The notes under the pieces are model-generated. The model was not told the origin of the DNA and did no database searches. It was given only the letters and a program-made list of their open reading frames with translations. A stretch of 64,000 nucleotides of DNA from Gemmatimonadaceae bacterium (GTDB lineage Bacteria > Gemmatimonadota > Gemmatimonadetes > Gemmatimonadales > Gemmatimonadaceae): positions 186,001-250,000 of the forward strand of contig DASXKV010000032.1 in the NCBI GenBank assembly GCA_036496605.1. Reading direction: 5' to 3'. Below, in pieces: positions 26,302-33,236 of the stretch; within the stretch, counting starts at the first letter, position 1; each line of letters begins with the position of its first letter. The position numbers and the translations under genes are program-made.

Positions 26302-26955
26302 ATGCTCCTCGGCGTTGCCGGGATGGTCGGAACCGGAAAGACGACCCTTTCCCGAGCACTAGCAGCCAGATTCGGCCTTCAGCTCGCGCTCGAGAGTGTC
26401 GACGCAACCAACCCATGGCTCGAGCACTTCTACGGCGAGCCCGAGGGCATGCGCACGTACGGGTTGCATCTCCAGCTTCACTTTCTTGCCTCGCGCTTCG
26501 CAGCTATGCGGCGCATCCGCAGCGCGGGCGGTGGCTGGGTGCTCGACCGGACCTGGTACGAAGATGCTGAAGTGTTTGCGCGTGGCTTGTACGAGCAACG
26601 ATTGATGACGGCGGCCGAGTGGGACCTCTACGCTCGGCTCTATGGCGAGCTCCTACACTCGCCCGCAGCTCGGCCGCCGCGGCTGCTCGTGTACCTCCAT
26701 GCGCCCCTGTCTACGGTTCTCGACCGCATCGCCGATCGTGGGCGTCCGAAGGAGCGCGATACGAGCGTCGAATACTGGACGGCACTGCACACGCGGTACG
26801 CTGACTGGATTGCGGGTTTCCATCGCTGTCCCGTCCTCGCAATCGATGTTCGCGAGTACGACATCATCGCGGATCCGACGGCGATCGATGACATCGCTAT
26901 GCAAGTGCGTGAGGGACTGGAGGGCGAGATTCCGCAATTCGAGCTCAGTGTCTAA
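26302..26955 (+). CDS. Deoxynucleoside kinase (deoxyadenosine/deoxyguanosine kinase family)
   Basis: Phosphorylates deoxynucleosides for salvage. The 217-residue protein has a P-loop at the N-terminus (GVAGMVGTGKTTLSRAL). The DRTWYEDAEVFAR motif of the dNK family lies near residue 80, and the lid-region Arg residues are in RIADRGRPKERDT. ATG at 26302 sets the P-loop at the usual distance from the N-terminus; the frame upstream to 26242 is basic and unconserved in look. The stop overlaps a TCTAACGAG sequence. Whether it belongs with the following gas vesicle genes is not clear; 186 bases separate them. Confidence 0.88.
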   Translation: MLLGVAGMVGTGKTTLSRALAARFGLQLALESVDATNPWLEHFYGEPEGMRTYGLHLQLHFLASRFAAMRRIRSAGGGWVLDRTWYEDAEVFARGLYEQRLMTAAEWDLYARLYGELLHSPAARPPRLLVYLHAPLSTVLDRIADRGRPKERDTSVEYWTALHTRYADWIAGFHRCPVLAIDVREYDIIADPTAIDDIAMQVREGLEGEIPQFELSV

Positions 26956-27032
26956 CGAGAATACAGAGTCACGCTGGTATGACAGCAAGTCTCATCAGGA
27001 AGGTGACGAAGGACACTGGGCGTTGCTTCCCG

Positions 27033-27062
27033 TTGGCCGAAGTTTGTACTCGCCCATATATT
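27033..27062 (+). promoter_or_regulatory. Candidate promoter of the gas vesicle cluster
   Basis: TTGGCC (27033-27038) and TATATT (27057-27062) are spaced by 18 bases and resemble -35 and -10 elements. They lie 79 bases upstream of the first gvp start. The leader contains a hairpin, CCGACC (27066-27071) with GGTCGG (27081-27086). Consensus match is partial. Confidence 0.35.
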
Positions 27063-27141
27063 CTCCCGACCTTGCGGCAGGGTCGGCTCAGGATCGGCCA
27101 GCGCCCTGCTTGACGTACAAGCATCCCAGTGCCAGCGAATC

Positions 27142-27948
27142 ATGGCTGATTTGCAAACCTCCCCGACGGACGTTGTAACCGCCGGCGTCGCACCCGACGT
27201 CGGTAAATACGTGTACTGCATCATTCGCAGCGATCGCCTGCGTGAGTTCGGGGCGATCGGGATCGGTGGTGGACAGCGCGTATACACGGTGGCCTTTCAC
27301 GATCTCGCGGCGGTCGTGAGCGATACTCCGATCGTCATCTACGATCCGACGCGCGAGAACGTACTCGCTCACGAGTTCGTGAACGAGACCGTGATGAAAG
27401 AGCACACCGTGATTCCCATGTCTTTCGGCACGGTGTTTCGATCGGAAGACGACGTTACCGAACTACTGCGCTCGACCTATCAAGCGTTCAGCGATGTTCT
27501 CAGCAAGATGCAGGACAAGATCGAGTTCGGGCTGAAAGTGTTGTGGGACCGAGAGAAGGTCATCGCCAACATCGAGCGAGAGAACGACGAGATCCGAAGG
27601 TTGAAGGACGAGATCAGTCGACACACCGCATCATCGACATACTTCGCTCGCATGCAGCTCGGCCGCCTGATCGACTCCGCACTCGAGGAAATCGGCCAAC
27701 GCTACGTGAACGACATTCACGATCAGATCAAGCCCGTTGCCGTCGCAAGCCGCAGCAACAAGCCGATCGGCGATCGAATGATCCTCAACGCGGCGTTCCT
27801 CGTCGATCGAGCGCAGGAGTTTGCCTTCGACGAGCGCGTAAAGGAGACGAGCCGAAAGTACGAGGAGTTGTTGACGTTCAAGTACTCGGGCCCTTGGCCC
27901 CCGTACAACTTTGTGAATATCAAGCTGAAGTTAGAGAAGGCGGACTGA
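27142..27948 (+). CDS. Gas vesicle protein GvpF/GvpL family, copy 1
   Basis: GvpF/L proteins are minor components or assembly factors that bind GvpA during gas vesicle nucleation. This 268-residue copy has the family N-terminal half beginning KYVYCIIRSDRLREFG. It continues with LAAVVSDTPIVIYDPTRENVLAHEFVNE and IPMSFGTVF, and ends in the family motif SGPWPPYNFVNIKLK. A coiled-coil-like helix (about 130-165) separates the halves. First gene of the gvp cluster, with gvpG 8 bases downstream. Confidence 0.92.
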   Translation: MADLQTSPTDVVTAGVAPDVGKYVYCIIRSDRLREFGAIGIGGGQRVYTVAFHDLAAVVSDTPIVIYDPTRENVLAHEFVNETVMKEHTVIPMSFGTVFRSEDDVTELLRSTYQAFSDVLSKMQDKIEFGLKVLWDREKVIANIERENDEIRRLKDEISRHTASSTYFARMQLGRLIDSALEEIGQRYVNDIHDQIKPVAVASRSNKPIGDRMILNAAFLVDRAQEFAFDERVKETSRKYEELLTFKYSGPWPPYNFVNIKLKLEKAD

Positions 27949-27956
27949 CCTCCCGC

Positions 27957-28268
27957 ATGGGGCTGCTCTCGAACATCCTTTTCTTTCCCGTTACCGGCCC
28001 CGTTGCGGGTGTCCGGTGGGCGTTAGGAAAGGTTCAGGCCGTTGTGGAGGAGGAGTTGACGGACGACTCGGCCGTGAAGCAGCAGCTCATGGAACTGCAG
28101 ATGCTGGTCGAGCTCGGAGACATCGACGATGCCGAGTACGTGCGGCGCGAAGCGGCACTGATGCAGCGACTGCGCGAAGTGCGCGAGTGGCGTGAGCGTC
28201 TGGGAAAGGGCGTCTCGGGAGGCCCGGTTCGCGTCGCGCGCGACGAGGACGAAGGCGCAAAGGGGTGA
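27957..28268 (+). CDS. gvpG: Gas vesicle protein GvpG
   Basis: A 103-residue helical protein of the GvpG family, an essential minor assembly factor in gas vesicle formation. The N-terminal motif GLLSNILFFPVTGPVAGVRW is characteristic. A Glu-rich helical part follows (QLMELQMLVELGDIDDAEYVRREAALM). ATG at 27957 stands 8 bases after the first gvpF/L gene. The end overlaps the next start in a GTGA, so the ATPase is translated by coupling. Confidence 0.9.
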   Translation: MGLLSNILFFPVTGPVAGVRWALGKVQAVVEEELTDDSAVKQQLMELQMLVELGDIDDAEYVRREAALMQRLREVREWRERLGKGVSGGPVRVARDEDEGAKG

Positions 28269-30262
28269 GCGCTGATCGAGCGCCGAGCCGTCCCGCGATA
28301 GACGAATTTCTCGAGAGACTGCCCGGCCTCGCCCTCATCGTCGGTAAAGGCGGAGTCGGAAAGACCACATGCGCAATTGGTATTGCCGCACGGCTTGCCG
28401 CCGCAGGGAACCGGACCCTCCTCGTCGCCACGGATCCCGCCGGTTCACTCGGTCCCGCCCTCGAAACGACGCTCGTCCCTGGAGAAGCCAGCGCTGTCCT
28501 CGGCGCGAATGGGCTGTCGGCGATGCAACTCGATCCGGCTTCCGCACGGGCAGCGTTTCTCCAGCGGTGGCGAGAGGTCTTGGTCACGATCATCGATCGT
28601 GGGACCTACCTCGACTCGGAGGAGATCCGAGGTCTCGTCGACACATCATTTCCCGGCGCAGACGAGATCTTCGGTCTGCTCGTTCTGACGCAGCTGTTGA
28701 GCGCCGACGCGCCGCAACGATGGAGTCGATTCGCTGTCGATACGGCGCCGACCGGGCACACGCTTCGTCTCCTCGCGCTGCCTGACACCTTCGCCGCGAT
28801 GATTTCGCTGCTCGATTCGATGCAGGCGAAGCATCGGTTCATGGTGAGCGCGCTGACGCACCGTTACCGACGGGACGCGGCGGACGACTTTCTGGACGAG
28901 ATGCGGCGCACGCTTGGCGAATTGCGAGAAGCGTTAGGCAATTCGGAACGAGCGGGCGCGGTGCTGGTGACGCGGTCGGAGCGCGTCGTCGTGAACGAAA
29001 CGGTGCGATATGCACAGGCGCTGCGGGGGCTCGGGATCTCTATTGTCGCGGTTGTCGTGGACTCGATGGAGGGAGCGATTTCAGAGGATGCGGTCGCGAT
29101 GGCAGAGCTGTCGGAGATCGCGCCGGCGGGTGGTTTGTTCGGGCTGCCGCGCGTCGAGCCGCCGCCGATCGGCCTGAGGGCGTGTTCGTTAGCGTTAGGC
29201 GCGCTGACTCCGCTTGGAGTGGCTGCCGGCCGTCGGAAATCGATGGTGGGTGCGAGAGAACGCTTTCGGAACGAACATCGATCGAAGGTAGATTCGAAGG
29301 CGGGGGGGCCCCCCAGCGCCGGGCCCGACAGCGCCGGCCAGAGGAAACGCATCCTCCGCCTGCTGCGCACTCTCACAATTGTCGGCGGCAAGGGGGGTGT
29401 CGGTAAGACGACAGTCTCCTGTGCCCTCGCAATCATCTCCGCTCTCGAAGGCGCCAAGGGAGTTGACGACACACTGCTCGTCTCGACGGATCCCGCGCCA
29501 TCCATCGGTGACGCTCTTGGAATCACTGGCACGCCCTGGGCACACAAAGGGCCGGAGTCCCTGAACACTGCACCCGGGCTACATGTATGGCAAATGGATG
29601 CCGGGAGCGGCTTCGACGAGCTCCGTGATCGCTATCGCCATCGTGTCGACAGCTTCTTCGATGCAATTACCGGCGGCAGCGTCGATATCGCACACGATCG
29701 CGCCATTCTACGTGACCTGTTGTCGCTCGCTCCACCTGGCATCGATGAGCTCTACGCGCTCGCGTCACTGGGTGAGTTGCTCGAAGCAGGACGCTACGCC
29801 CGCGTCATTATCGATCCCGCTCCTACGGGACACTTGATGCGGCTCCTCGAGTTGCCGTCACTGGCTCTCGAATGGAGTCATCGCTTGATGCGTCTCATCA
29901 TGAAGTACAGAGAAGTCGCTGGACTGGTAGACGCGGCGCAGGATCTCGTGACCTTCAGTCGACGGACGCGCACACTGGATCGATTGCTCCACGATTCGAC
30001 AAGAGCCGGCGCCGTGCTGGTCTCGCTCGACGAGCCAGCGGTGACCGCCGAGACACAGCGATTGTCGGCGGCACTTGGCGCAACGGGAATCGCGATCCTT
30101 GGGGAAGTTCGCAATCGTGTGGCTGCGAGCTCCCATACCTCAGTGGCTCCGGAGCAATTGGCACGCGTGGTTTTCTTCGCTCCCGAGATGGATCCACCTC
30201 CGATTGGCGTTGCCGCGATTCGCGACTGGTGCGAACGTTGGCAGCGAGAAGATTCGCGTTAA
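28265..30262 (+). CDS. Tandem ArsA/Get3-like ATPase within the gas vesicle cluster
   Basis: A 665-residue protein of two SIMIBI-class ATPase domains. Half 1 has the deviant Walker A VGKGGVGKTT at about residue 26 and ATDPAGSLG. Half 2 has VGGKGGVGKTT near residue 374 and STDPAPSIGDALG. Each half carries the DTAPTGHTLRLL or DPAPTGHLMRLL switch motif of ArsA/Get3. No Cys triad for arsenite and no CxxC for zinc is evident. Arsenic genes are absent, so a Get3-like chaperone role for hydrophobic Gvp proteins is a better guess (inference). The inter-domain linker (about residues 325-365) is coded across a G7C6 run at 29302-29314. Start GTG overlaps gvpG. Confidence 0.88.
   Translation: MSADRAPSRPAIDEFLERLPGLALIVGKGGVGKTTCAIGIAARLAAAGNRTLLVATDPAGSLGPALETTLVPGEASAVLGANGLSAMQLDPASARAAFLQRWREVLVTIIDRGTYLDSEEIRGLVDTSFPGADEIFGLLVLTQLLSADAPQRWSRFAVDTAPTGHTLRLLALPDTFAAMISLLDSMQAKHRFMVSALTHRYRRDAADDFLDEMRRTLGELREALGNSERAGAVLVTRSERVVVNETVRYAQALRGLGISIVAVVVDSMEGAISEDAVAMAELSEIAPAGGLFGLPRVEPPPIGLRACSLALGALTPLGVAAGRRKSMVGARERFRNEHRSKVDSKAGGPPSAGPDSAGQRKRILRLLRTLTIVGGKGGVGKTTVSCALAIISALEGAKGVDDTLLVSTDPAPSIGDALGITGTPWAHKGPESLNTAPGLHVWQMDAGSGFDELRDRYRHRVDSFFDAITGGSVDIAHDRAILRDLLSLAPPGIDELYALASLGELLEAGRYARVIIDPAPTGHLMRLLELPSLALEWSHRLMRLIMKYREVAGLVDAAQDLVTFSRRTRTLDRLLHDSTRAGAVLVSLDEPAVTAETQRLSAALGATGIAILGEVRNRVAASSHTSVAPEQLARVVFFAPEMDPPPIGVAAIRDWCERWQREDSR
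29302..29314. repeat. G7C6 homopolymer pair in the ATPase linker
   Basis: Seven G then six C residues in the codons for Ala-Gly-Gly-Pro-Pro, between the two ATPase domains. The run is self-complementary and slippage-prone. The frame is intact in this sequence. Confidence 0.8.
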
Positions 30263-30289
30263 GGCTCGAGTTCCCTTTTCTCAAATCTG

Positions 30290-31129
30290 ATGGCGCGTCC
30301 CTCCCCATCTTTCTCGGATATCTGGTACGTCTATGGCGTCGTTCCTGCAGCGTTCGACGTGACCCGCGCGCCGACTGGCTTGGACGACACCGATGTCGAG
30401 CTGTGTGCTGACGGCGATCTCGCGGCGCTGGTGTCGCGACTCGACGGAGAGCAATATGCGCCGGCAGCCGTCGAGCATGCGACGGAAGACGTGGAATGGC
30501 TCGCGCCGCGAGCGGTTGCGCACGACCGCGTGTTGATCTGGGCGAGCGACCAGGGTCCGGTGGTGCCGCTTCCGCTCTTCTCTCTGTTCAGTGGTGCACC
30601 GGCAGTTCAAAAGATGCTGATCGAACGAGGGTCACAACTCTCGTCGGCGCTGGACCGCGCCGGGTCTGGACGTGAGTACGCGTTGCGCGTCTATCGCATC
30701 GACTCCGAGCTCGCGAAGTCGGCAGTGGATTTCAGTCCGCGACTTGCCGAGCTGCGCGACGCCGCGGCGGCGGCCACGCCCGGTCAGCGATACCTCATCG
30801 AGCGCAAGCTCGAAACGGAACGGAAGCAGGAGCTCCTCGCCATCGGCGCCAGGGTCGCCCGCGATATCGTCGCCGCGCTCCGACCCGTCGCTGTGGGCTC
30901 GACCGAGACTCGTATCCCGCCTCGCGCCAGTCATGGCGGTGCGGAGGCGGCGCTGATCCTCGATGCCGCGTTTCTGGTCGCCGCGGGCGAGCTGGAACGG
31001 TTCCAGCGAGTGCTTACCGATCTTGTCAGCCGTCACTCGTCCCGGGGGTTTCGGTTCGACTTTACCGGTCCATGGCCGCTATATCACTTCGTTCAAAGCC
31101 AGCCCGCATCCAGTGACGACGACGCCTAA
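30290..31129 (+). CDS. Gas vesicle protein GvpF/GvpL family, copy 2
   Basis: A 279-residue GvpF/L paralogue. It begins with IWYVYGVVPAAF, carries RAVAHDRVLIWASDQGPVVPLPLFSLF in place of the usual IPMRFGTVF segment, and ends in DFTGPWPLYHFVQ. The middle is helical and charged (QRYLIERKLETERKQELLAIGARVA). ATG at 30290 stands 27 bases after the ATPase gene. Its end overlaps the following gvpJ-like start by 17 bases. The divergence from copies 1 and 3 suggests distinct positions in the assembly complex. Confidence 0.87.
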   Translation: MARPSPSFSDIWYVYGVVPAAFDVTRAPTGLDDTDVELCADGDLAALVSRLDGEQYAPAAVEHATEDVEWLAPRAVAHDRVLIWASDQGPVVPLPLFSLFSGAPAVQKMLIERGSQLSSALDRAGSGREYALRVYRIDSELAKSAVDFSPRLAELRDAAAAATPGQRYLIERKLETERKQELLAIGARVARDIVAALRPVAVGSTETRIPPRASHGGAEAALILDAAFLVAAGELERFQRVLTDLVSRHSSRGFRFDFTGPWPLYHFVQSQPASSDDDA

Positions 31130-31367
31130 CGACTCGGACGACGATGAGCTGTCCGACCGCCAGCTCGCGCTTGGCGATTTGCTCAATCGCGTTCTCGACA
31201 AGGGCGTCGTCATTTCGGGCCACGTGACGATCTCGATTGCCGACATCGATTTGCTGGCGTTGGATCTCAAGCTCATCCTGACTTCCGTGCAAACGGCGCT
31301 CGAGCGCTACGATTCCGCAGAGCATGGCGACGTATCTCTACTGCGTTCTGGCTCCGCCAAAGACTGA
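31113..31367 (+). CDS. GvpJ-like gas vesicle protein (GvpA family), copy 1
   Basis: An 84-residue member of the GvpA/GvpJ family. The core LGDLLNRVLDKGVVISGHVTISIADIDLLALDL has the family helix-strand-strand pattern, with charged ends unlike GvpA itself. Such minor paralogues shape or cap the vesicle. GTG at 31113 is the only start that keeps the acidic N-terminus (TPNDSDDDELSDRQ); it overlaps the upstream gene by 17 bases, and its end overlaps the next start by 44. A GCCTAACG octamer lies at its start. Confidence 0.83.
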   Translation: MTTTPNDSDDDELSDRQLALGDLLNRVLDKGVVISGHVTISIADIDLLALDLKLILTSVQTALERYDSAEHGDVSLLRSGSAKD

Positions 31368-32034
31368 GGATTTTCCCACCGGCCTGACCGGGATCGCCGG
31401 TGCAGCCGTCCGTGCAATCACCACACGCGCGGGCGCGGGCCTCGAGGCATGGGTGGCGACTGTCGACGAATCGAAACTCCGCGCGAGCGGCAGCGCGCTC
31501 GCGCGGCTCGCGCTGCTGCATAACGAGGTGATCGAGGCCGCGCTGGCGACGCGGCGCACACCGCTCCCGACTCGCTTCGGTTCCTGCTTCGCTGACGACG
31601 AGGCTTGCCTCGCCGACCTCTCGGCGCGTGAGGACGAGTTATTTGAGCGCTTGGAGCGAGTCGCCGACGCGATCGAGATGTCGGTGCTTCTCGTCCCGAT
31701 CGAAGGTGCGGTTCCATGGCCGGCCGCCCTTCCACGGGGGGAGGAACCTTCTGCAGGTCGACGCTACCTCGAGGTAGTGCGCGAGCGTACACGAGCCGCG
31801 GACGAACGTCGCGCGGCCGCTGATGCCCTGACCGATCGCGTAACGGTCGCGGTGTCGGAGGTCGCCAGGGATGAGCGCCGGTCCCTTTCCAAAGAACCGG
31901 TTGCGATTGCGCATCTCGTGCGGCGGGCAGATCTCGAGCACTATCGACGGGCGCTCGCTGGCGTGAATGCGGGTCCGTCGCTCAGAATCGTCGTCGCGGG
32001 ACCGCGCGCGCCGTATAGTTTTGCGTCAGATTAG
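31324..32034 (+). CDS. Gas vesicle protein GvpF/GvpL family, copy 3
   Basis: A 236-residue GvpF/L paralogue. It has the N-terminal strand MATYLYCVLAPP, the central TPLPTRFGSCFADDEACLADL (the family's IPMRFGTVF region) and a shortened C-terminal motif IVVAGPRAPYSFASD. It is shorter than copies 1 and 2. The gene sits inside the run of overlapping gvp genes, with its first 44 bases inside the gvpJ-like gene, and is followed by gvpK after 17 bases. Confidence 0.87.
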   Translation: MATYLYCVLAPPKTEDFPTGLTGIAGAAVRAITTRAGAGLEAWVATVDESKLRASGSALARLALLHNEVIEAALATRRTPLPTRFGSCFADDEACLADLSAREDELFERLERVADAIEMSVLLVPIEGAVPWPAALPRGEEPSAGRRYLEVVRERTRAADERRAAADALTDRVTVAVSEVARDERRSLSKEPVAIAHLVRRADLEHYRRALAGVNAGPSLRIVVAGPRAPYSFASD

Positions 32035-32051
32035 CATGGCGTGCGCTCGGC

Positions 32052-32450
32052 ATGATTCTGGCAGCCCGAACCGCAATGAGTGAACGCGACGATCCCCTCG
32101 CCGCGCCGAAGGAACCAAGCGGCCACAATGCGATAGGTCCGGCTTCCTCTCCGGATCTAGCGCTGGAAGCGCTTGCTCGTGCATTGCCTGACCGCATCAA
32201 CGCCGACCCAGAACACGTCGAAAACGGCCTTGCGCGACTCGTGCTGACCGTGATAGAACTGCTGCGGGAAATTCTCGAGCATCAAGCCATCCGTCGCATG
32301 GATGGCGGCACGTTGTCGGACGAACAAGTCGAACGTCTCGGGCTCTCGCTCCTGAAGCTCAACGAGCGAATGGGGGAGCTCAAGACGACATTCGGACTCA
32401 CCGACGAGGATCTGAATATCGACCTCGGGCCGTTGGGCCGACTTCGTTAA
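32052..32450 (+). CDS. gvpK: Gas vesicle protein GvpK
   Basis: A small helical assembly factor of the GvpK family, 132 residues from ATG 32052 or 124 from ATG 32076 (MSERDDP), which is equally likely. The conserved part is RINADPEHVENGLARLVLTVIELLREILEHQAIRRMDGGTLSD. It continues with EQVERLGLSLLKLNERM and the C-terminal DLNIDLGPLGRL. It lies between gvpF/L copy 3 and the second gvpJ-like gene. Confidence 0.92.
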   Translation: MILAARTAMSERDDPLAAPKEPSGHNAIGPASSPDLALEALARALPDRINADPEHVENGLARLVLTVIELLREILEHQAIRRMDGGTLSDEQVERLGLSLLKLNERMGELKTTFGLTDEDLNIDLGPLGRLR

Positions 32451-32524
32451 TGACGAGAGGGCCGCGCGAGCTCACTGGCGCGTTCATCTCGACCGAGGAG
32501 AACTCGACTCACGAGGATCGCTGA

Positions 32525-32842
32525 TTGCCCGAGTTCGTTAATCCATCTCGCTCGCACGGCCTGGTAGACATTCTCGACCGCGTCCTTGACAAGGGCCTGG
32601 TCGTCGCCGGCGATATCAAAATCAATCTCGCGAATGTCGAGCTGCTGACGATTCAGGTGCGGCTCCTTGTCTGCTCCATCGATAAGGCCGAACAAATCGG
32701 TCTGAACTGGTGGCGTAGCGATCCGCGCCTCACGACTGGCTCGCCTTACGCCGCCCTGCGACCCGGGCAGCTCGAGGAACGTCTCGATCGGATCGAGCGT
32801 ACGCTCGAAGGACTCGCGAAGAAGAGAGGATCGAAGGGGTGA
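32525..32842 (+). CDS. GvpJ-like gas vesicle protein (GvpA family), copy 2
   Basis: A 105-residue GvpA-family paralogue. The core [44 protein letters not shown] is followed by a helical charged tail (LEERLDRIERTLEGLAKK). An inserted linker (NWWRSDPRLTTGS) separates the two. It is closer to GvpJ/GvpM than to GvpA. Start TTG at 32525 has no better in-frame alternative. 91 bases separate it from gvpA, the widest gap within the cluster, so gvpA could have an extra promoter there. Confidence 0.85.
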   Translation: MPEFVNPSRSHGLVDILDRVLDKGLVVAGDIKINLANVELLTIQVRLLVCSIDKAEQIGLNWWRSDPRLTTGSPYAALRPGQLEERLDRIERTLEGLAKKRGSKG

Positions 32843-32933
32843 GGCGTTGCCGCCGAACCCGAACACTCTCAAACGAACCGAGAATTGCGTTACCAACCCC
32901 CCGCTCGTCATCTAGCCCCCAACCCTCTCCTCC

Positions 32934-33236
32934 ATGGCCGTCGAACGCACGCCTAGCGGCAGTTCACTCATTGATGTTCTCGACCGTGTACTGGACAAAG
33001 GCATCGTCATCGACGCGTGGGTACGCGTCTCGCTCGTCGGCATCGACCTGGTGACGGTCGAGGCTCGTATCGTCGTGGCATCGATCGACACGTACCTCAA
33101 GTACTCGGAGGCAGTCGGCATCACGTCGCCCGTATCCCGTCCGCGTGAGCTTGGGGCGAGCGAGATGTCGGAGCTCGAACGCGTGCAGCGTGAGAACGCG
33201 GAGCTGAGACGTCGGCTTGAACAGCAGAACGCGTGA
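32934..33236 (+). CDS. gvpA: Gas vesicle structural protein GvpA
   Basis: The major rib-forming shell protein. The first 70 residues are close to textbook Gvp[41 protein letters not shown] and [20 protein letters not shown]. The product is 100 residues, longer than the 70-75 of minimal GvpA. The extra tail ends in a charged helix ([20 protein letters not shown]) that could form a coiled coil. Only one canonical gvpA is present. Its last 20 bases overlap the start of the downstream histidine kinase gene. Confidence 0.95.
   Translation: MAVERTPSGSSLIDVLDRVLDKGIVIDAWVRVSLVGIDLVTVEARIVVASIDTYLKYSEAVGITSPVSRPRELGASEMSELERVQRENAELRRRLEQQNA

Noticed and set aside
26302-26955. P-loop protein upstream of the gvp genes as GvpN
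   Set aside because: The motifs (DRTWYEDAEVFAR, RIADRGRPKERDT) are those of deoxynucleoside kinases, not of MoxR-type AAA+ proteins.
28265-30262. ArsA arsenite pump ATPase
   Set aside because: No arsenic genes and no metal-binding Cys triad; gvp context on both sides.
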